Below, one piece after another: positions 17,916 to 26,590 of a stretch of DNA of 64,000 nt. The DNA is taken from the NCBI GenBank assembly GCA_026414225.1, contig JAOAJK010000001.1, positions 10,886 to 74,885 of the forward strand, written 5' to 3'. The translations under genes and the position numbers were made by a program. The first letter of the stretch is position 1. The number at the start of each line of letters is the position of its first letter. Under the pieces are notes generated by a model that made no database searches, had not been told where the DNA came from, and saw only the letters and a program-made list of their open reading frames with translations. Source of the DNA: Thermoplasmata archaeon (lineage in GTDB: Archaea; Thermoplasmatota; Thermoplasmata; Lutacidiplasmatales; SKW197).

Positions 17916-17948
17916 CTTTGCTGTAAGAAGTATGACAGCAAGCTACCA

Positions 17949-18115
17949 TGCTGTGTTGCGTAAATTTGAATAACACATTTTACCGTAACGCAATGCAAGA
18001 GGATCGAGGCCTTCCAGCCAGGAAGAACACAGGCCGCAGTGTATCATGTTCATCCTTATTTTTCCTCCTTCCTACACTCGGCAAATAGTCCAGCAATAAC
18101 TTACGCAACACAGCA
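17949..18115. mobile_element. MITE-like element, 167 bp, 15-bp terminal inverted repeats, 8-bp target duplication
   Basis: Perfect 15-bp inverted termini TGCTGTGTTGCGTAA (17949-17963) and TTACGCAACACAGCA (18101-18115) bound a 167-bp segment without a plausible gene. It is flanked by identical 8-bp direct repeats AGCTACCA (17941-17948 and 18116-18123). This is the signature of a non-autonomous transposon insertion. The left flank also carries ACAGCA before the direct repeat, matching the element's own end, perhaps a remnant of a second copy. No transposase is in the window. It occupies most of the 300-nt space between the divergent surface-protein and eS1 genes. Confidence 0.75.
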
Positions 18116-18125
18116 AGCTACCAAG

Positions 18126-18170
18126 AAACTTTAAATATTGGCTGATTTTTGTGAGCACAGTTTCGGAGGA
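18126..18170 (+). promoter_or_regulatory. TATA box and Shine-Dalgarno of the eS1 gene
   Basis: AAACTTTAAATATTGG (18126-18140) is a TATA-like element just 3 nt right of the MITE target duplication. CGGAGGA at 18164-18170 is a strong Shine-Dalgarno 5 nt before the ATG. Confidence 0.65.
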
Positions 18171-18175
18171 ATACC

Positions 18176-18850
18176 ATGCCCAAGGAAGAAACGCAGACCA
18201 AGAAACCCGTTCCAAAAAAGGTTAAAGATAAGTGGAAGGCGAAGCAGGAATACAGGATTCTTGCTCCAGAAATGTTCGGTGGTATCGAAATAGGTAAGAG
18301 CGTGGCAGATGAACCAGGAAAAATGCTCGGCAGAACCCAGGAAGTTTCTGCCCAGGACCTTACTGGAAATATCGCAAAATCCCATATCAAACTTTTCTTC
18401 AAAGTTAGTGAGGTCAGAGGCACTGATGCCCACACGGAATTCGTGGGGCATGACATGACTTCCGACTATATCAGGAGATTGACCAGGAGACGAAGAACCA
18501 AAATCGAGGGTTCCTACCGTCTCACAACTAAGGACAACGCACTCATTGCCATTAAGCCAGTGAGTATCGCTGAAAAGCACCTCCAGTCAAGACAGGAGGC
18601 AACGATAAGGCACAAGATCGAAGAAACGCTGAAAAAAGTTGTGAGTGAGAAAACTTTGAGTGAGGTTGTGAAGGACATAATCTCTGGTGAGCTGAGTAAT
18701 GTTCTGGCAAAGTCCTGCAAGGTAGTTTACCCGCTCAAGAAAATTGAAATAAAGAAGAGTGTGGTGCTCAAAAAATCTGCAGGGGTTCCCGCGGAGCCAG
18801 AGAAAAAAGAACCGATTGAAGAGGAAATTGTTGAGGAGAAGAAGGAGTAG
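18176..18850 (+). CDS. rps3ae: 30S ribosomal protein eS1 (S3Ae)
   Basis: 224 residues, usual for archaeal eS1. Landmarks are the basic N-terminus ending in KVKDKWKAKQEY, the PEMFGG-x-EIG motif, FVGHDMTSDYIRRLTRRR and a glutamate-rich C-terminal tail. It is a component of the small subunit platform. A tRNA gene begins 1 nt after the stop codon, so both are probably on one transcript. Confidence 0.97.
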   Translation: MPKEETQTKKPVPKKVKDKWKAKQEYRILAPEMFGGIEIGKSVADEPGKMLGRTQEVSAQDLTGNIAKSHIKLFFKVSEVRGTDAHTEFVGHDMTSDYIRRLTRRRRTKIEGSYRLTTKDNALIAIKPVSIAEKHLQSRQEATIRHKIEETLKKVVSEKTLSEVVKDIISGELSNVLAKSCKVVYPLKKIEIKKSVVLKKSAGVPAEPEKKEPIEEEIVEEKKE

Positions 18851-18851
18851 C

Positions 18852-18960
18852 GTCGGGGTGGCTCAGCCTGGTGGAGCATCGGACTCATAGGGTAATTTCT
18901 TTCAGATAAAAACCTGCCGGAGAAATCCGGGGGTCACGGGTTCAAATCCCGTCCCCGACA
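18852..18960 (+). tRNA. tRNA with CAT anticodon (elongator Met, possibly Ile2), intron-containing
   Basis: Acceptor stem GTCGGGG/CCCCGAC, D stem GCTC/GAGC, anticodon stem TCGGA/TCCGG (one G-U pair), T stem ACGGG/CCCGT with loop TTCAAAT, discriminator A, and no encoded CCA. The anticodon CAT is at 18886-18888. A 35-nt intron (about 18890-18924) sits at the canonical site after position 37. G1:C72 and the anticodon stem argue against the initiator tRNA. Elongator Met is most likely; an Ile2 tRNA read through modified C34 cannot be excluded. Confidence 0.92.
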
Positions 18961-19075
18961 CTCATTTAAAGGCAAGTTTAGCAGGGGTGATTTTACATCT
19001 CCCTAAACCTGTGGAGATTCCTGCCCGAAATATGGGTGCGAAAATCAGGAAATTCGCGAAAGCAGTAGAGAGCCC

Positions 19076-19777
19076 TCATTTTCTGAATTTCATCGTGAAC
19101 AGGTATTTCAGGTTCTTTGTGCCATCCTTCCAGGAACTGAGTTTCACTTCCCCCTTCCTCACCCTGTACTCTATCGGGATTTCGACACATCTGGCACATT
19201 TTCTGAATGCCTCGACCTTGATTTCCTCAGAGAACGGCATTCCATCGCTCTCAACCCTCAACTTTTTCAGTATCTCCTTTCTGAAAATCCACATTCCCGA
19301 CTGCGAGTCCTTTATTTTCACACCGAAGAGAAGATTGCATGTCAATGTGAGAATCTTATTTCCCAGTCGATGTTTGAAAGACATAACGCCCGGCTTCAGG
19401 GTGCTCAATCTATCGCATGTGATGAAATCCAGGTCTTCCTTAAGGAGCAGGTTTACAAACTCTGGGATTTTTTCGGCTGGGTAGGTTGAGTCACCATCTA
19501 GGGTTGCTATTATATCCCCTGACGCCTTCTCAAATCCTGTTTTGTATGCTCTCCCATAACCCCTCCTGGGTTCATCAATCACCACAGCTCCCCTTTCCCT
19601 CGCAATATCACGGGTCCTGTCCTTTGAATTTGTGTCAACGATCAAAATCTCGTAATCCAGCGGGTTTTTCGTGAAAATTGAAACATTTGCAGCTGCGAAA
19701 GCATCCTTGATTGTCTGTATCACACCACCAATCGATGCCTCCTCATTCATCGTGGGAATAATTACGGAGACCTTCAT
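19076..19777 (-). CDS. Family 2 glycosyltransferase (dolichyl-phosphate sugar synthase-like)
   Basis: 233 residues. GT-A features are visible: SVIIPTMNEEASIGGVI at the start, VDTNSKDRT, the DXD-type LDGDSTYP, and a GVKIKDSQSGMWIFRK acceptor-side motif. It resembles archaeal dolichol-phosphate mannose or glucose synthases that feed protein N-glycosylation, which fits the many N-x-S/T-rich exported proteins nearby. There is no C-terminal membrane region. The donor sugar is not determined. Confidence 0.9.
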   Translation of the reverse strand: MKVSVIIPTMNEEASIGGVIQTIKDAFAAANVSIFTKNPLDYEILIVDTNSKDRTRDIARERGAVVIDEPRRGYGRAYKTGFEKASGDIIATLDGDSTYPAEKIPEFVNLLLKEDLDFITCDRLSTLKPGVMSFKHRLGNKILTLTCNLLFGVKIKDSQSGMWIFRKEILKKLRVESDGMPFSEEIKVEAFRKCARCVEIPIEYRVRKGEVKLSSWKDGTKNLKYLFTMKFRK

Positions 19778-19874
19778 GTTTCTCCCGAATTCCTACACAA
19801 TGATAAACATTTTCTTTCGAGTGCCAGACAATCCAGCCACATCCCTTAAATACCCTTTTTCGTTCTCAGATACC

Positions 19875-20198
19875 ATGCGGGATTATCCAATAAAGCCAGG
19901 CAACTACAAAAACATCGAAGGGGACAAACTTCTAACCCTCGTGAAAGAAATTTTTGGAAATGCCACACTGGAGGGAAATCTGATAAAGGCAAGTTACGGG
20001 GCATTGAAGGAATTGAGAGTGTTTGCGAAGGACAAAAAGACCCTCTGTGTGGAGACCGTGATGGAGAGAAATGTGAGTGACATCGTGGCTGAAGACACGA
20101 GAAAGAAGTACAATCTGTTCCTCGAGAAAGCTACTGGTTACACGGCAAAGGAGCGAATGAAGAAACTCCAGAAAGAAGCGAGCAAAGAAACAGATTAA
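19875..20198 (+). CDS. Small conserved archaeal protein, DUF5611-like
   Basis: 107 residues from the ATG at 19875, with a TATA-like CCCTTAAATACCC about 27 nt upstream; the longer frame from 19671 overlaps the divergent glycosyltransferase gene and is rejected. It has KASYGALKELRV in the middle and a C-terminal FLEKATGYTAKERMKKLQK, which I associate with the archaeal DUF5611 family from memory. Function unknown. Confidence 0.75.
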   Translation: MRDYPIKPGNYKNIEGDKLLTLVKEIFGNATLEGNLIKASYGALKELRVFAKDKKTLCVETVMERNVSDIVAEDTRKKYNLFLEKATGYTAKERMKKLQKEASKETD

Positions 20199-20230
20199 AA
20201 ACAAAAAAAGAGGGAAAAATTTTTGGGATG

Positions 20231-20488
20231 CTAAGCCACGGCTTTCACCGACTCTGGTTCCGAAAACTCCACGATGTCTTCCTCACCCAGCCCCAGATAC
20301 TCCCTTGCCTCGTCCTCCATTTCTTCAAGCTGGTAGATGAGGGGCTGGAGTTCTGCGGTGTCCTCACCAAGTTCGTTGAGCTCGCGCACAAGAAGCTTAG
20401 CATCGCTTATCGTGTGGCTTTTCATCCAGTCCTTTACCGGCTTCGGAATTGAATTCAGAATCCTTCCGTTTATGTGTTTTTGGGTCAT
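20231..20488 (-). CDS. Hypothetical small acidic protein
   Basis: 85 residues, acidic, predicted mostly helical, no cysteines and no membrane segment. An AT-rich stretch with TATA-like sequence lies upstream and a minus-strand T-rich tract (20204-20222) downstream, so it looks like a discrete monocistronic gene. Not recognised. Confidence 0.55.
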   Translation of the reverse strand: MTQKHINGRILNSIPKPVKDWMKSHTISDAKLLVRELNELGEDTAELQPLIYQLEEMEDEAREYLGLGEEDIVEFSEPESVKAVA

Positions 20489-20752
20489 TTTCCCACCCCT
20501 TGTCTGCTTTTTGTCTGCTATTTATTGTATAGTGTCGGACATATATAAGATTTTCGGTGAGATATTTTTATTTAATATATTTTAATAAATATGAATAAAT
20601 AAAAACTGAGATAGAGTTGTTCTGCACTGGAGAAACACATTCTTAGGGGAGAAAATTGGCTACATCTACAGCCAAATTTGTGTTAATTGTATCTGTTCAA
20701 ATAATGCACAAAATTTTATATAATATTTCTCTATCCCAATGATGGTGATGTC
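20489..20752. other. AT-rich intergenic region
   Basis: This 264-nt AT-rich spacer separates divergent genes. It holds the promoter of the hypothetical protein on the left and an AAATTTTATATAATATT TATA element (20711-20727) for the DUF350-like gene on the right. A Shine-Dalgarno GGTGAT at 20744-20749 precedes the ATG at 20753. No gene or RNA structure was seen in the rest. Confidence 0.5.
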
Positions 20753-21370
20753 ATGAAGTTGAAGCAGATAGGTATGTTCGGAATTGTGCTTGCCACAATT
20801 CTGATTGGGGCAGGGATTGCGACCGCTGACAACAACACAACTGGGACGACCACATCAGACCTCGCATGGCTGTGGGCAATACTCGGTGGCTTGCTCCAGT
20901 TGATAATAGGCATAGCGCTTGCGATCGCGTCGATATATCTCGGACTGAATGTGCTCTCAAGACTGATGCCGAAGATTAACATCTGGGAAGAAGTCAAGAA
21001 AGGGAACTACGCAGTCGGCATTGTCTGTGCAGGTGTTGTGATTGCTTACACCCAGGTAATCACGAGCGGAATAAGAGGCATGACAACCGCAATCACAACA
21101 AACCCGAGCCTGCTGGGTTTTGTGGCTGCGCTGATATCCGTGCTGATCGGCATTTTGCTGGCATCCCTGGGAATAACCCTTGCCTTCAAGGCACTGGACA
21201 AGCTCACAAAGAACATTGACGAGACCGAGGAACTCAACAAGAAGAACCTGGCAGTTGGCATTCTGATTGCCGGTATTCTCTATGGTGTCTCCTCGATGAT
21301 CTCAGCCGCCGTTTCTGGCATCGGTGGGGCAGTGGCCGCAGCAATGGGCGCCGGCAACATCCCATTGTAA
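20753..21370 (+). CDS. Exported tandem DUF350-like membrane protein
   Basis: 205 residues. A signal-like N-terminus ends near ATADN. Two similar modules follow, each with two membrane helices and a NYAVGIVCAGVVIA or NLAVGILIAGILYG motif after an EEVKKG or EELNKK segment. That arrangement is typical of DUF350, a family of small membrane proteins of unknown function. A gene with its own leaderless promoter follows. Confidence 0.8.
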   Translation: MKLKQIGMFGIVLATILIGAGIATADNNTTGTTTSDLAWLWAILGGLLQLIIGIALAIASIYLGLNVLSRLMPKINIWEEVKKGNYAVGIVCAGVVIAYTQVITSGIRGMTTAITTNPSLLGFVAALISVLIGILLASLGITLAFKALDKLTKNIDETEELNKKNLAVGILIAGILYGVSSMISAAVSGIGGAVAAAMGAGNIPL

Positions 21371-21382
21371 AATTTTATATAC
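21371..21382 (+). promoter_or_regulatory. TATA box of the 321-residue surface protein
   Basis: AATTTTATATACTCC sits about 25 nt before the ATG at 21403 with no Shine-Dalgarno between, which fits a leaderless transcript. Confidence 0.6.
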
Positions 21383-21402
21383 TCCCTTTTTATTTTTATT
21401 TT

Positions 21403-22368
21403 ATGAAACCATCAAAAGTGTTGCTGGTCCTGGCAGTAATGTTTTTTGTGGGCTCGGTATCTGCTGTAGGCGCTCCAGTGATCCCCTACAATCAGTATGG
21501 GCTGGCGTACAAGGGTGGTACCCTCCTACCCCAAAATTCCGCAATAAAGGCGTGGATTGATGGGGTAAACTATGGGAATACTAGTGTTAACGCTACGGGT
21601 TTTTATGACCTCATAGTGCCTGGTGATAATATTACGGTAATCAATGGGACCACCGTGAACCCAGTTAAGGAGGGTGGAGTTGACAACGATCTGATTTATT
21701 TCACCTATGAAGAAAATGGTAGCATTTATTTTGCAAATCAGACAGCACTCTATGTAAATGGCAGCAGTGTCGAAAAAAATCTCACATTCTATGCGACCAC
21801 CCAGAAAGCGCTAATCAATGAGGTTGTTGCTGAACCCGGAGATGGAGGCAATGACTATGTCTATCTCTATTTCCCAGACATTGCTGGTGTGAGTTTGCAG
21901 AACTGGAAACTTGAGAAATGTGGGAATGGTAGTTACTCTGCATGGAGTGCAACTCTATCCAGCTTAACTACCCAGGTCTATCCCACAGGGAGCAACTACC
22001 TTTATGTCGATCTTGGAGGAAACATTTTGTCAGGTAACGGAGGCAGCCTTAAACTTCTCTGGTATTCCTCCGCTTCCACAACCTGGCTCTGCATAGACAG
22101 GGTGGAATGGAATGCCACCGTAGGTGGTACCCACACCTATTCTCCGAGCAACACAGTCATGCCGGACGCCACAGGTGCGACCACATCAGGTATGGCTATA
22201 AAACGGATTGGAACACCACCAGTGGACACGGATGACTGTGCTGTGGACTTCATCGTAACAAGTGCTACAGGACGCCCGCCGGTAATCCAGGAACACGTCG
22301 TTCTAATGCTTCCTATCTTCCCTGCAATCCTGATCACTGTTCTCGCCACATTCAGAAGAAGGGGATAA
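21403..22368 (+). CDS. C-terminally anchored surface protein
   Basis: 321 residues. Signal peptide at about 1-23 (ending SAVGAP). The outer part starts with a small beta-sandwich that resembles exported-protein repeat domains (GGTLLPQNSAIKAW). A segment beginning ALINEVVAEPGDGG-x-DYVYLYF resembles a lamin-tail-like domain. It ends with a membrane helix and the basic tail FRRRG. Function unknown. The creatininase-family gene starts 4 nt after the stop. Confidence 0.7.
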   Translation: MKPSKVLLVLAVMFFVGSVSAVGAPVIPYNQYGLAYKGGTLLPQNSAIKAWIDGVNYGNTSVNATGFYDLIVPGDNITVINGTTVNPVKEGGVDNDLIYFTYEENGSIYFANQTALYVNGSSVEKNLTFYATTQKALINEVVAEPGDGGNDYVYLYFPDIAGVSLQNWKLEKCGNGSYSAWSATLSSLTTQVYPTGSNYLYVDLGGNILSGNGGSLKLLWYSSASTTWLCIDRVEWNATVGGTHTYSPSNTVMPDATGATTSGMAIKRIGTPPVDTDDCAVDFIVTSATGRPPVIQEHVVLMLPIFPAILITVLATFRRRG

Positions 22369-22372
22369 CATC

Positions 22373-23089
22373 ATGCGAAATTATGGGGAACTCACGAGTG
22401 ATGAGGTTGCATCCATAAACAAGGAAAAAACCGTTGTCTTTCTCCCGGTCGGGGCTGTCGAAGCGCATGGGCCCCATCTTCCCCTCCTCACAGATTTTTA
22501 CCAAGCAGAGAAGGTGTGTATTGAGCTTGCCAAGAGATATAACGGGCTTCTGGCACCTCCCGTTTACTACGGGAACTGCAGCAGCACCAGAAACTTCTCC
22601 GGCACAATTTCAATCTCTACCGATACTCTTCAATCCCTTATCTATGATATTCTGTATGAATTTGTGGGAAATGGTTTCAGAAATTTTGTGGTGATTACAG
22701 GGCACGCTGGAAGCGGTCACATGCAGGCTATCGGCGAGGCGTGCAAAAGGATTGTGTCACTGGAAGGTGAGGATGTTAGGATAATGATGCTCTCTGACTA
22801 CGATATTGCTTACGAACTTAGGGGCACCAAATTTCCACAGGATGATGGACACGGGGGACTCATAGAAACTGCCAGAATGCTCTCAACGAGACCGGAACTT
22901 GTGAAGATGGAAAAAGCTGTAACAGGATACAACAGGATTCCCAAATTCATGGTTCTAAGGAATCCTGAGGATTACTGGGATGGGTTTACCGGGGAGCCAC
23001 AGAAAGCAACACCCGAGCTTGGAAGGGAAATTGATGGCTACATAATTGAGAAGCTGAGTGAATTGATAAAGAAAAACTTCGATCTTTAA
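22373..23089 (+). CDS. Creatininase-family amidohydrolase
   Basis: 238 residues. The metal-binding motif PVGAVEAHGPHLPLLTD (Glu, His, Asp) is present near residue 30, VITGHAGSGHM in the middle, and DDGHGGLIETARML towards the C-terminus. In archaea this family includes the ArfB deformylase of riboflavin/F420 synthesis; other members act on creatinine or peptide-derived cofactors. Neighbours do not decide the substrate. It is convergent with the phosphoribosyltransferase gene, sharing 4 nt. Confidence 0.85.
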   Translation: MRNYGELTSDEVASINKEKTVVFLPVGAVEAHGPHLPLLTDFYQAEKVCIELAKRYNGLLAPPVYYGNCSSTRNFSGTISISTDTLQSLIYDILYEFVGNGFRNFVVITGHAGSGHMQAIGEACKRIVSLEGEDVRIMMLSDYDIAYELRGTKFPQDDGHGGLIETARMLSTRPELVKMEKAVTGYNRIPKFMVLRNPEDYWDGFTGEPQKATPELGREIDGYIIEKLSELIKKNFDL

Positions 23090-23643
23090 ACCACAATAAC
23101 TCTCCCATCAACGACTTCCACACGCACAAGGGTTTTTATTTTTATGCCGCACTCTTTTTCCACCTTTTTCCTTCCCTCTCCTTTGTCCACAACTACCACT
23201 GCATCTGTCACAATGCCACCCATTGCCCTTATTGCCTTGATTATTGCTGTCAGAGTGGAGCCCGTGCTTATCACATTATCAAGCAGAAATACCCTATCCC
23301 CCGCCTTTATGTCGTTCACATACATATTTGACTTGGAGTAGCCAGTTATTTGCGTAAGCGACCCCTCACCTTCAAGTCCATACTTCTTTTTTCTTATTAT
23401 CACGAAGGGTTTCCGAGTTTTCAGTGAAACCGCAGTGGCTATGTGAATTCCCATCGCTTCAGGTGTAGCAATCAGGTCAAAATCAGGTTCAGCTGTGTCA
23501 ATGACTGCATCTCTCACTTCCTCAATCAGTTCCGGATTAAGCCGCGGGACTCCGTCTGTAAACGGATTTACGAAATAGTTATACTCCCCAAACCTGGTTA
23601 TCCTTGCTTCCTGGAGGCTCCGTTTAAGCAGTTTGAGTTCCAT
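23086..23643 (-). CDS. hpt: Archaeal hypoxanthine/adenine phosphoribosyltransferase
   Basis: 185 residues from the ATG at 23643, which lies 25 nt from a TATATAT box (leaderless); another ATG is at 23649. The PRPP-binding motif VFLLDNVISTGSTL and the IATPEAMGIHIATAVS and FVIIRKKKYGL segments match the archaeal type of HGPRT related to APRTs. It salvages purine bases to nucleotides. Confidence 0.87.
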   Translation of the reverse strand: MELKLLKRSLQEARITRFGEYNYFVNPFTDGVPRLNPELIEEVRDAVIDTAEPDFDLIATPEAMGIHIATAVSLKTRKPFVIIRKKKYGLEGEGSLTQITGYSKSNMYVNDIKAGDRVFLLDNVISTGSTLTAIIKAIRAMGGIVTDAVVVVDKGEGRKKVEKECGIKIKTLVRVEVVDGRVIVV

Positions 23644-23664
23644 GCTCATAAATTAAAAGGTGGG

Positions 23665-23671
23665 ATATATA
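23665..23671 (-). promoter_or_regulatory. TATA box of the phosphoribosyltransferase gene
   Basis: The minus strand reads ATTATATATCCCACC, centred 25 nt upstream of the ATG at 23643. Confidence 0.6.
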
Positions 23672-23728
23672 ATTTACACCCCAAAGGAAATAAAGATAGG
23701 AAGGGAGATAGAACCCCGTGATGTTAGT

Positions 23729-24436
23729 TCAATCCGTTACAATCTCAAATACTCCGTTATCAAATATCAGCGGGAAGTAGCCCCTGTCATGGTTGGTCTT
23801 TCTCATTTTAACAACGCCGAGGAAGAGATTCACAGAGTTTCCAGATTTTTCTGTTGCCAGGTGGATAATTCCGTCTGACAGGAAGTCCTCAATTCCGTAC
23901 AGCCCGAACACCTGCTTATCCGTGGGCATTTCAGATATCAGGAGAGCGGTGAGGCCAAGGTCCCTGACCTTCTCAAAGAAGGAGAACAGGTCGCTTCTAG
24001 GATTTTTGAAGTCGGTGAGGGAGTACAAAGCTGCAAGGGAGTCCAGCACCATGATCTCGCATCCGAACATGTTTTTATATGCCTTCAGCGCATTTATCAG
24101 GGAGCCAAGCCAATCAATCTCCTTCTGCTCGCCCTGCTGCACACCCATATCCTTTCGCACTTTTGCCAGGTCCACGACTATCAGATTCTCCGAAACATAG
24201 TCGGTAAAGCCAAGCTTTTGCATGTGTTCTAGCAAGCTTTCCCTGCTCTGTTCCAGGGTGATATACATCCCCTTCATTCCTTTCTTTGCCGAGTGGTATA
24301 GCACACTGTAGGTGAATGAGGATTTCATCGTCCCTGCATGTCCACACACCAGCACAATGTACCTCTTTGGTATTCCGCCTTCCATTCTTTCGTCAAGTCC
24401 CTTTATGTATGTTGGTATCCTATCATCCATGTTCAT
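23729..24436 (-). CDS. KaiC/RAD55-type RecA-fold ATPase
   Basis: 235 residues, a single KaiC domain. The P-loop GHAGTMKSS (32-40) has Met where the canonical motif has Gly before the Lys. Walker B is IMVLDSLAALYSLTD. The ATG overlaps the stop of the surface-protein gene upstream (ATGA) and follows a GGAGG Shine-Dalgarno, so the two are translationally coupled. The family includes regulators and ATPases linked to motility and gas vesicles; the role here is unknown. It is very similar in layout to the protein at 59419-60120. Confidence 0.88.
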   Translation of the reverse strand: MNMDDRIPTYIKGLDERMEGGIPKRYIVLVCGHAGTMKSSFTYSVLYHSAKKGMKGMYITLEQSRESLLEHMQKLGFTDYVSENLIVVDLAKVRKDMGVQQGEQKEIDWLGSLINALKAYKNMFGCEIMVLDSLAALYSLTDFKNPRSDLFSFFEKVRDLGLTALLISEMPTDKQVFGLYGIEDFLSDGIIHLATEKSGNSVNLFLGVVKMRKTNHDRGYFPLIFDNGVFEIVTD

Positions 24437-26520
24437 TTTCTTTCCTCCTTTCTTCGGCTTAGCGTGATTGCTAGGAGAGCGATTGCGGCAATATTGGCGA
24501 TAACCAGAACAATCCCTGTTTCGACTACCGGTGGGCCAGGAATTGTATAAACCACGAAAACTGCGTTTGAGGTGCCCACGATGGCATCATCAGAGAGTCC
24601 ATTGGAATTGAGGTCGCACTGGGCTGCTGGCAGACCGTAAATCGTACCAAACATTACTGGACCCATTATCATTGCCTCCTCCCCGTAGGTGCTGTTGATT
24701 ACCGTGTACCACATTGTAGTACCAGCAGTGCCGTTAAGAGCATAGCTGTAACTCAGCGTAGCGTTTTCGGTGGTCTGTGCACTCACAAACATTCCGATAT
24801 CGTTCTTTCCATCTCCACTGATGTCGCCTTCCATCATGAGTTCTACATCAACTGAAGTATTCGTATAAGGTGTCATCTGAACTTTATGGGTTACCTGGTA
24901 AATCACCGTCCCTGTGGTTCCCGAGACTGCAGTCAGCAGGATATTTTCGTAGCCTCCACTGTTGCCAGTAGATTCAGCAAACGCAAAATCTGGCTTCCCA
25001 TCTGCATTGAGGTCTGCGAACTGGGCGAAACTTGGTACCATTATTGCCCAGAAATTGAAGCCTGGCGGGCAGGTGTAATTCCAGAGCATATTTCCGCTGG
25101 TGCTGTTATACATGGTAATTGCGGATTCATTTGTGCTAGATAGTGGATTTAGAACGGTGTATACTTCCTTGAAGGTGTCACCAGTAATATCTGCCGGATA
25201 CAGAAACGCAAGCGTCATTGTCTCGTTAATTCCCTTTTTCCATATAGTAGCATTGGACTTCACATTCACCAATGTAAGATTGGCAGCTGACTTTGGCGTG
25301 AGGTTTAAAAACGAACTGAAATCGAATGGTGCAAGAAGAAGGTCTGCTACATTATCACCAGTGAAATCGGCAAAGTTCTGAATGTTGAGGATGCCCGAGA
25401 AACCCCCTAAACCCAGCATAGACATCAGCGAGTTTACTGGCATTCCAGAAAATATGACTGAAATATCATGGTTCATTTTCGAAGCGATAGTGCCGTTATT
25501 ACCATACAAAACTTCAGTAAAGTTGCCAGCAATAACCGGGCTAAAACCACTCAGCCCTATGCTCACCTTTGAAAGGGCCACATCATTTAGGCCATCACCC
25601 GTGAAGTCATAAATCCTGAAATCAAGTACGAAACCGGAAGTAAGGTCCTTTCGTTCCCACACCAGATTTTGATTCTGGCAGTCAATCACAGAAATCTCAG
25701 AATTATTGAAGGTCAAGGTGATGATTGTCATGTTCAAACCAGAGGAAACGATAAAAATGTCGGGCTTGTTATTTCCAGAAACATCCTCACTTGCAGTTAC
25801 CAGGTAGGGATTCGTGGGGTCCATCAGAAAATTCACAGGACCTCTGTCTATCGGATTTGACCAGATTGAGTTTCCAGTAACCGGGTCAATCGCATACACT
25901 CTCAGATAATTCTCGTAGTAGGTGTAGGTAAACAGGGACTTAGCGACTGAATGATTCATAACCAGCAACAATTCCCCGATTCCATCCTGTGGCATCTTAA
26001 TATCAATTGTTTTCTGGAGATAGTAGTAGAAGTCCACATTTCTCGCATTAAACACATTCGTCCGGAGGACACTCCCCGTTTTCCCAGATATGATGTGCAG
26101 ACGGACATGGGTGGTGTTGACCGTATCATTTGTAACTGCAATATCCTTAACTCCATCGTTGTTTGTGTCGTCAATGAGCAGAATTTGGTCCCTTCCCTCT
26201 GTAAAATTCTTTATCGGCACCCAGCCCCATATCTGGGTTGAATTGTTGAACGCAATTTTCCCAGTACCTGAAAATGCACCGAAATACAGCGTCCTGCCCG
26301 TCTCATTTACCAACGCAAGGACGATATCTGCCTTGCCATCGCCACTAGCATCATTGATAAGCATTCCCTCTTTGATGGAGAGGGTAGCATTTTCATAGTA
26401 CCACAGTCCTTCCACATTCCCTACGAAGCCAGCGCTGTAGGAGGGTTTTACGGCACTGGTCCCGAGTGCACACAGCACTATGCACACAACCACAAATGAA
26501 GATACTATGGCTGCCCTCAT
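24433..26520 (-). CDS. FG-GAP repeat surface protein, C-terminal anchor
   Basis: 695 residues from the ATG at 26520, chosen for the GGGAGTGGG Shine-Dalgarno and the signal peptide that follows; the frame extends to 26592. About eight FG-GAP/integrin-like calcium-binding repeats are visible, with cores such as DASGDGKADIVLA, DTNNDGVKDIAV, DFTGDGLNDVAL and DISGDGKNDIGM, building a beta-propeller. A C-terminal membrane helix and the tail SRRKEERK anchor it. It probably acts as an adhesin or surface scaffold. It shares its operon with a KaiC-type ATPase. Confidence 0.88.
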   Translation of the reverse strand: MRAAIVSSFVVVCIVLCALGTSAVKPSYSAGFVGNVEGLWYYENATLSIKEGMLINDASGDGKADIVLALVNETGRTLYFGAFSGTGKIAFNNSTQIWGWVPIKNFTEGRDQILLIDDTNNDGVKDIAVTNDTVNTTHVRLHIISGKTGSVLRTNVFNARNVDFYYYLQKTIDIKMPQDGIGELLLVMNHSVAKSLFTYTYYENYLRVYAIDPVTGNSIWSNPIDRGPVNFLMDPTNPYLVTASEDVSGNNKPDIFIVSSGLNMTIITLTFNNSEISVIDCQNQNLVWERKDLTSGFVLDFRIYDFTGDGLNDVALSKVSIGLSGFSPVIAGNFTEVLYGNNGTIASKMNHDISVIFSGMPVNSLMSMLGLGGFSGILNIQNFADFTGDNVADLLLAPFDFSSFLNLTPKSAANLTLVNVKSNATIWKKGINETMTLAFLYPADITGDTFKEVYTVLNPLSSTNESAITMYNSTSGNMLWNYTCPPGFNFWAIMVPSFAQFADLNADGKPDFAFAESTGNSGGYENILLTAVSGTTGTVIYQVTHKVQMTPYTNTSVDVELMMEGDISGDGKNDIGMFVSAQTTENATLSYSYALNGTAGTTMWYTVINSTYGEEAMIMGPVMFGTIYGLPAAQCDLNSNGLSDDAIVGTSNAVFVVYTIPGPPVVETGIVLVIANIAAIALLAITLSRRKEERK

Positions 26521-26547
26521 ATTTATCCCACTCCCTAAATTAACAAA

Positions 26548-26560
26548 TACTATATAAACC
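26548..26560. promoter_or_regulatory. Shared palindromic TATA of divergent cdc48 and FG-GAP genes
   Basis: TACTATATAAACC reads as a TATA box on both strands. Its centre is about 38 nt from the cdc48 ATG and about 33 nt from the FG-GAP ATG, and no other TATA-like element was seen in the 70-nt space. Confidence 0.5.
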
Positions 26561-26590
26561 TTCTCAGTATTACGAAATATCGGTGAACCC

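Noticed and set aside
18987-19484. Plus-strand frame of 165 codons after the tRNA
   Set aside because: It is antisense to the clear glycosyltransferase gene and has low-complexity composition.
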